DNA of 64,000 bases from the NCBI GenBank assembly GCA_051656645.1, contig JBOGCH010000012.1, positions 1-64,000 of the forward strand. The letters run 5' to 3'. The position numbers and the translations under genes were made by a program. A model generated the notes under the pieces. The model did no database searches. It had not been told where the DNA came from and worked only from the letters and a program-made list of their open reading frames with translations. The DNA comes from JBOGCH01 sp051656645. Lineage in GTDB: Bacteria > Bacteroidota > Bacteroidia > Bacteroidales > Marinifilaceae. Shown in pieces: positions 63,035 through 64,000 of the stretch; positions within the stretch are counted from its first letter, which is position 1; every line of letters begins with the position of its first letter.

Positions 63035-64000
63035 ATGAAAGCAATTATAATTACAATTGGCGATGAACTACTAATGGGCCAAGTTGTAGATACTAACTCG
63101 CAGTATATTGCGCGTAGATTAACACATCTTGGTATTGAAATTCAATCTATTCGTTCCATTCAAGATGATAGGGATGAAATTTGGAATACAGTTGACAGCG
63201 CTCTTCAAGAGGTTGATTTGGTTATGGTTACCGGTGGACTTGGTCCGACGAATGACGATATTACGAAATCAGTATTAGCAAAATATTTCAATACTAAATT
63301 ATCACTTAATGAGCAGGCATTGGGATGGATAGAAGAACTCCTTTCGGGACGAAGTGTTCCAATGAATGAGTTGAATCGTTCGCAAGCAATGTTGCCTGAG
63401 AATTGTGAGTTATTACGTAATTATAAAGGCACTGCAGCAGGAATGTGGTTTAGAAAAGGATGGAAATCACTAATATCACTGCCTGGCGTACCATTTGAAA
63501 TGGAACATCTTTTGGATGAATATGTTATACCTAAGCTTAAAAAAGAGAATCCTAAAGTAGTTCTTGATTATCGTATGGTAAAAGTCTATGGAATTCCTGA
63601 GTCAGAGTTAGCTATTCGTTTGGCCGATTTTGAGAAAACCCTATACGATGGAATGAAGTTAGCCTATCTACCATCAGCTGGCTACGTCCGTTTGCGTTTA
63701 ACCGCAACAGGAATGACATTGAAATCGCTAGATGAACGTTACGTTGCGTTAAAAACGTTATTGGAAGGATTACGTTTTGTTGAGGGCGAAACAGAAGGAT
63801 TAGAGAATGAGCTTAAAACATGGCTAAACGGACGAACCGTGGCAACTGCAGAAAGTTGTACGGGTGGAAATATTGCGCATTTAATAACATCAGTATCTGG
63901 TAGTTCAAGTTATTTTCAAGGAAGTGTTGTGGCATATCAGAATAGTGTAAAGGAATCAGTGCTTGGAGTAGGGAAAGACGTACTTGAACAAAATGGAGCA
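63035..64000 (+). CDS. cinA: CinA-family nicotinamide-nucleotide amidase / competence-damage protein (3' end cut)
   Basis: Starts at ATG 63035 (MKAIIITIGDELLMGQVVDT) and is still open at the window end, with 322 codons seen. The N-terminal MoCF-like domain (about 1-170) has VTGGLGPTNDDITK and LPGVPFEM. A middle KH-like domain spans about 170-250. The C-terminal NMN deamidase domain starts with TVATAESCTGGNIAHLI, which carries the catalytic Ser region, and is truncated after about 60 residues. The full-length family is about 415 residues, so about 90 are missing. Confidence 0.93.
   Translation, partial: MKAIIITIGDELLMGQVVDTNSQYIARRLTHLGIEIQSIRSIQDDRDEIWNTVDSALQEVDLVMVTGGLGPTNDDITKSVLAKYFNTKLSLNEQALGWIEELLSGRSVPMNELNRSQAMLPENCELLRNYKGTAAGMWFRKGWKSLISLPGVPFEMEHLLDEYVIPKLKKENPKVVLDYRMVKVYGIPESELAIRLADFEKTLYDGMKLAYLPSAGYVRLRLTATGMTLKSLDERYVALKTLLEGLRFVEGETEGLENELKTWLNGRTVATAESCTGGNIAHLITSVSGSSSYFQGSVVAYQNSVKESVLGVGKDVLEQNGA

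Overview
The window comes from an AT-rich member of the Bacteroidota, most likely order Bacteroidales. Evidence: a SusC/SusD pair with DUF4843 and PKD-like lipoproteins, an ECF sigma/FecR pair, many signal-peptidase-II lipoproteins, 6-bladed beta-propeller lipoproteins, GH2/GH3/GH20 secreted glycosidases, and Bacteroidota-type promoters (TTTG, 18-20 nt, TAnnTTTG) at several genes. The gene style recalls Odoribacter/Butyricimonas relatives, but the genus cannot be fixed from the sequence alone. No phage, complete insertion sequence, CRISPR array or tRNA was seen.

Layout. 1-246: the 3' tail of a 5S rRNA with its terminator, followed by scrambled 5S fragments and a second, related terminator. 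403-14046: an ECF sigma factor, a FecR anti-sigma factor, an STN-domain SusC, SusD, DUF4843 lipoprotein, PKD-like lipoprotein, BACON plus leucine-rich-repeat lipoprotein, then a TlpA-type thioredoxin lipoprotein and a secreted amidohydrolase. This is a trans-envelope regulated uptake locus with no glycosidase, so its ligand is more likely a peptide or other non-glycan. 14147-25349: mostly housekeeping (lipoprotein, NUDIX, pyrE, SRPBCC, comM, sppA, lpxK, purine nucleoside phosphorylase, rpmE, lon). 25576-33187: formyl-CoA transferase, oxalyl-CoA decarboxylase, an AEC carrier and a one-chain pyruvate:ferredoxin oxidoreductase, i.e. an oxalate catabolism operon. 33260-39816: AraC regulator, alpha/beta hydrolase, mutY and a GH2 beta-galactosidase.

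39963-47230 (minus strand) is a methionine operon: a SAM-I riboswitch, a 36-residue leader ORF very rich in Met at its end, the MA1821/MA1822-type homocysteine-forming pair, a UPF0280 protein, metH and metF. 47796-58586 holds a histidine kinase/response regulator pair, two beta-propeller lipoproteins, a GH3 and a GH20 enzyme, and a small cupin. 59057-64000 has a DUF6057 membrane protein with a CxxCH-containing WD40/TolB-like lipoprotein, then trmD and cinA (cut by the window end).

The most interesting unexplained structures are: (1) two 105-bp intergenic elements (15046-15150 and 47513-47617), each made of four 11-bp units, a 17-nt spacer, then four 11-bp units in inverted orientation; (2) the Met-rich leader ORF between the SAM riboswitch and the methionine operon, suggesting two-layer control; (3) a perfect 35-bp inverted repeat at 58696-58773; and (4) the oxalate operon, not a common Bacteroidales trait.
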